Shown here piece by piece: positions 26,696 through 29,636 of a DNA stretch of 29,636 nucleotides. The position numbers and the translations under genes are program-made. The stretch comes from Legionella qingyii (lineage in GTDB: Bacteria > Pseudomonadota > Gammaproteobacteria > Legionellales > Legionellaceae), in assembly GCF_003184185.1 (NCBI RefSeq), contig NZ_QHJG01000044.1:23925-53560 (forward strand). The letters are read 5' to 3'. Every line of letters begins with the position of its first letter. Position 1 is the first letter of the stretch. The notes under the pieces are model-generated. The model was not told where the DNA came from and searched no databases. It saw nothing but the letters and a program-made list of their open reading frames with translations.

Positions 26696-28177
26696 TTATC
26701 CTATTTTTGTTTTCTTCTTGCCTTTGCCAGCATAATTTGCTTTTTCCATTGATTTCAAGTGAGCAAACACATTACGCACTTTCGCTTTAAATTGAGCCAT
26801 TTCTCGCGCAGGAACAGGAGATGCTGTAGGCAAATAAGTTGTAGTTGGATTTCTTGGTTGATTATGAACATGCAGTTCATAATGACAATGAGGGCCTGTC
26901 GCAAGACCTGTTTGGCCAACATAGCCAATAACTTGGCCTCGTCTTATTCTGCTTCCTTTGGATAGACCTTTTGCAAATCGAAGCATGTGTCCATAAAGCG
27001 TACTGTAGGTTTTATCGTGTTTGACTTCAATCATATTACCGTACCCATTGTGTCTGCCAATACTAACAATAGTCCCATCACCGACAGATTGAATCGGAGT
27101 ACCAATCGGTGCTGCAAGATCGATACCTTTATGGGCTCTTTTATAGTGTAATATTGGATGATATCTTGAAGTAGTAAAGGTCGAACTGATATGACTAAAT
27201 TTAATGGGATAGCGTGAAAATGCTTTTTTAAAGCTTTCTCCCTTAGGGGTATAATAGTCACGAGTGCCATTTCTACTGATATGGCGTACGGCCTGAGCGG
27301 TTTTACCTTGATTGGTGTAGCTTACGGCAACAACATCACCAATGCCCACCATTTTGTTTTCCACATAGAACGTATCATAAGCAATAGAGAATCGATCTCC
27401 ACTACGAACAGAACGCGAAAAATCAATTTCTTTACGCAAGATAGTAGTCATTTGTTGAATTAATTTCCTCGGGATCCCTAATTGTTGGGCTGTTGCGAAT
27501 AAGGAACCTTTGACTACACCCGTTACATAACGCTCTTGGGTTTTTACTTTTTTGGAATCAATTTTCGTTTTATAAACTGCCCCATCCCTATAAACTGTAA
27601 GTGTCTGTATGTTGTTCATCGGGATAATTAATTTTTCTAATTTATTCTTATTAATTAAAAATTTCAGTTCTTGACTTGGTTTTATTGCAGTAAGCGCTTT
27701 AGCATAAGGATTTTTTTGCATCACCAAATGTAGATTTTGGGCAGTTAATCCAAGTCGCTTAAATATAGTGGCCATAGAGTCACCAGATCTAGGTCTAATA
27801 GTTTGCCATTCATTGTCCTTGGCAATTTTTTTAACTGGTTGAACCGCTTTAACAGCGTTTTGTGCAACAGTTTTAGCTGTTTCTTCTGTCAGATCGGGTT
27901 TAGACTCTTCAACAATTTGCTCTTCTTCATTTTGAAATGCATTTTCTTGATAAGCTTCATCTTGATACTCTTCTGATTCATCTTCATCAAGATCAGGTAA
28001 GGCAATGGATTGAGTTGTAGGTCCCTGATGTGAGTTATGTGAAAACTTTTTTACAAGGAAATAGGGGAGTGAAAAGGCAATAATCAAGGCAAAACCCATT
28101 AATACCTTAGATGGATTAGATTTTTTATTTTTATTCGTTTTTCTTTTTTCGATATATATATAAGGTTTTTTATCCAT
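26696..28177 (-). CDS. M23 family murein endopeptidase (MepM-like)
   Basis: 493 residues from this ATG. An N-terminal membrane anchor (about 24-43) leads to a long acidic linker (about 60-110), a LysM/OapA-like segment (about 125-190, RPRSGDSMATIF), and a C-terminal LytM zinc peptidase with His349, Asp353 (HKGID), His430 and His432 (HCH). All four ligand/catalytic positions are intact, so an active D,D-endopeptidase that opens cross-links for growth is expected. An in-frame ATG at 28198 adds seven residues; neither start has a strong ribosome binding site. The divergent pairing with tyrS is common in proteobacteria (anmK-mepM-tyrS region). Confidence 0.92.
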   Translation of the reverse strand: MDKKPYIYIEKRKTNKNKKSNPSKVLMGFALIIAFSLPYFLVKKFSHNSHQGPTTQSIALPDLDEDESEEYQDEAYQENAFQNEEEQIVEESKPDLTEETAKTVAQNAVKAVQPVKKIAKDNEWQTIRPRSGDSMATIFKRLGLTAQNLHLVMQKNPYAKALTAIKPSQELKFLINKNKLEKLIIPMNNIQTLTVYRDGAVYKTKIDSKKVKTQERYVTGVVKGSLFATAQQLGIPRKLIQQMTTILRKEIDFSRSVRSGDRFSIAYDTFYVENKMVGIGDVVAVSYTNQGKTAQAVRHISRNGTRDYYTPKGESFKKAFSRYPIKFSHISSTFTTSRYHPILHYKRAHKGIDLAAPIGTPIQSVGDGTIVSIGRHNGYGNMIEVKHDKTYSTLYGHMLRFAKGLSKGSRIRRGQVIGYVGQTGLATGPHCHYELHVHNQPRNPTTTYLPTASPVPAREMAQFKAKVRNVFAHLKSMEKANYAGKGKKKTKIG

Positions 28178-28345
28178 TGTTTGCCTATACATTGCCATCC
28201 GGAATCATGCTATTGTCTGCATTTTATTAAATTTCGGGTGACAAATTATCTTAAATCACCTTTTAGGTATGGCAGGAAATTGCCAACCGGGCTAAGATAC
28301 TCGGTGTGAGAAGATAGGTCAATCATTTATAAAGGTTTTGATGTC

Positions 28346-29542
28346 ATGATAGTTGAAGATTCAGTTTGTTCCGAGCTAATAAGAGGCTGTGAGGAGGTAC
28401 TTCCCCAGCATGAATTGGAAAAAAAATTACAAAAAGGAACTACCTTAAAAATAAAAGCAGGTTTTGATCCAACTGCACCTGATTTGCATTTGGGACATAC
28501 TGTATTACTTAATAAGTTACGACAATTTCAACAACATGGTCATGAAGTCATTTTTTTAATTGGTGATTTTACGGCGATGATTGGCGATCCAACTGGGAAG
28601 AATGTCACACGTTTGCCACTTAGTCCAGAAACAGTTCTTAATAATGCCAAGACCTATCAAGAGCAAGTTTTTAAAATTTTAGACCCTCTTAAAACAAGAG
28701 TAGCATTTAACTCGCAGTGGCTTGCAAAATTCAATGCAACAGATTTAATTCGTCTAGCTGCAACCCACACAGTTGCACGTATGTTAGAGCGTGATGATTT
28801 TAACAAACGATATACTACAGGTCAGCCAATCGCAATTCATGAGTTTTTATATCCTCTACTTCAGGGTTATGATTCTGTGGCACTCAAAGCAGATATTGAA
28901 CTGGGTGGTTCGGATCAAAAATTTAATTTATTAATGGGGCGCGAATTACAAAAGCATTATGGTCTTGAACCACAAGTTGTGATGATGACTCCATTGATTG
29001 AAGGCTTAGATGGTGTGAAGAAAATGTCTAAGTCACTAGATAATTATATTGGTATTAGTGAGCCAGCATCCGATATGTTTGGTAAAATTATGTCAATATC
29101 TGATGAATTAATGTGGCGATATATAGATTTACTGAGTTTTAAAACAGGAAAGGAAATTCAGGCTTTAAAGAAATCAGTAATAGACGGTGCGAATCCTAGA
29201 GACATAAAAATTGATTTTGCTAAAGAAATCGTGGCGCGCTTCCATGATCAAACACAAGCAGAACATGCACATAAAGAATTTATAGAACGATTTCAAAAAG
29301 GGATTATTCCTGAAGATTTAGAGGAACAAACAATAACCTCGAATGAATCGCTTTCTTTAGCTCAAATATTAAAGCAAATGAATCTAACTCAAAGTACTTC
29401 AGAAGCGATTCGTTTGGTAAAACAGGGTGCAGTTAAAATAGATGGAGAAAAAGCTGAGGATGCATCACTTGTATTATCTACAAATAAGACCTATATAATA
29501 CAAGTTGGCAAACGTAGAATTGCCAAGCTGCATTTACAATAA
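28346..29542 (+). CDS. tyrS: Tyrosyl-tRNA synthetase (TyrZ type)
   Basis: 398 residues. A class I catalytic core with HLGH (48-51) for the HIGH motif and KMSKS (226-230), followed by a C-terminal S4 RNA-binding domain (about 335-395, [16 protein letters not shown]). E. coli TyrS has KFGKT in place of KMSKS, so this belongs to the KMSKS-containing TyrZ branch. ATG 28346 has AAAGG 10 nt upstream; an ATG at 28341 is followed at once by a stop. It is divergent from the M23 peptidase and ends 42 nt before a strong stable-RNA-type promoter. Confidence 0.97.
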   Translation: MIVEDSVCSELIRGCEEVLPQHELEKKLQKGTTLKIKAGFDPTAPDLHLGHTVLLNKLRQFQQHGHEVIFLIGDFTAMIGDPTGKNVTRLPLSPETVLNNAKTYQEQVFKILDPLKTRVAFNSQWLAKFNATDLIRLAATHTVARMLERDDFNKRYTTGQPIAIHEFLYPLLQGYDSVALKADIELGGSDQKFNLLMGRELQKHYGLEPQVVMMTPLIEGLDGVKKMSKSLDNYIGISEPASDMFGKIMSISDELMWRYIDLLSFKTGKEIQALKKSVIDGANPRDIKIDFAKEIVARFHDQTQAEHAHKEFIERFQKGIIPEDLEEQTITSNESLSLAQILKQMNLTQSTSEAIRLVKQGAVKIDGEKAEDASLVLSTNKTYIIQVGKRRIAKLHLQ

Positions 29543-29554
29543 ACAGAGTGTCAT

Positions 29555-29611
29555 CATTTTTTTTAAAAAAATGAAAAAAGTGTTTGACACTGTTGGCGAA
29601 ATCAGTAGAAT
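29555..29611 (+). promoter_or_regulatory. Strong stable-RNA-type promoter at the window end
   Basis: TTGACA (29584-29589), a 16-nt spacer and TAGAAT (29606-29611), preceded by A/T tracts at 29556-29579 in the UP-element position, and followed by a GC-rich discriminator (ACGCAGCACGCC). This is the architecture of rRNA or tRNA promoters under stringent control. The transcript lies beyond the window; an rRNA operon is likely but unseen. Confidence 0.8.
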
Positions 29612-29636
29612 ACGCAGCACGCCTTCGGGGCAAGTT

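Overview
The window is about 29.6 kb of AT-rich gammaproteobacterial chromosome that I assign to Legionella or a close relative. The strongest evidence is the run phhA - letA (TTG start) - uvrC - enhA - enhB - enhC. The enh genes are, as far as I know, a Legionella locus, and the order letA (gacA/uvrY family) then uvrC is typical of gammaproteobacteria. Between enhC and rpsT sits an unrecognised 440-residue protein, the kind of gene that in Legionella is often a Dot/Icm substrate. I cannot name the species.

Layout, left to right. 1-4.7 kb (minus strand): a partial secreted gamma-glutamylcyclotransferase-like gene, tRNA-Pro(CGG), ispB, ychF, pth and rplY. 4.7-6.6 kb (plus): rplU, rpmA and obgE. 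The rplY and rplU promoters are back to back with overlapping -35 boxes, and obgE has a structured leader with an intrinsic terminator just before its ribosome binding site. 6.5-7.6 kb (minus): a CinA-like protein with a decayed C-terminal amidase domain, convergent with and overlapping obgE. 7.8-11.3 kb (plus): phhA (phenylalanine hydroxylase), letA (response regulator) and uvrC (excinuclease). 11.6-18.1 kb (plus): enhA (L,D-transpeptidase fold), enhB (secreted, unknown), enhC (giant Sel1-repeat protein) and the 440-residue unknown. 18.4-18.7 kb (minus): rpsT. 18.9-22.2 kb (plus): murJ, an M17 aminopeptidase and a DUF1840 protein. 22.4-25.4 kb (minus): holC, pepA and a DUF1460 exported amidase-like protein. 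25.4-26.6 kb (plus): spmA/spmB-like membrane proteins. 26.7-28.2 kb (minus): an M23 peptidase of the MepM type. 28.3-29.5 kb (plus): a TyrZ-type tyrosyl-tRNA synthetase. The window ends in a strong stable-RNA-type promoter whose transcript lies outside.

Two themes stand out. One is housekeeping: translation (Pth, L25, L21, L27, Obg, YchF, S20, TyrRS, tRNA-Pro), DNA repair and replication (UvrC, HolC), and lipid-carrier synthesis (IspB). The other is cell-envelope and peptidoglycan handling: EnhA, EnhC, MurJ, the DUF1460 protein and the M23 peptidase. LetA is the output half of the LetA/LetS two-component system, which in L. pneumophila acts through small RNAs and CsrA to switch on transmissive traits.

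Non-coding DNA is dominated by inverted repeats. At least three gaps hold copies of a palindromic element with TAGCCTGGGTGAAG-type ends and CCCGGG-type cores. Two gaps hold a second family built on TCCTGAG / GATGACG. The pth-ychF gap holds three hairpins in a row. I saw no CRISPR array, transposase, phage gene or classical defence system. The best candidates for new biology are the unknown 440-residue protein, the rebuilt C terminus of the CinA-like protein, and the structured leaders.
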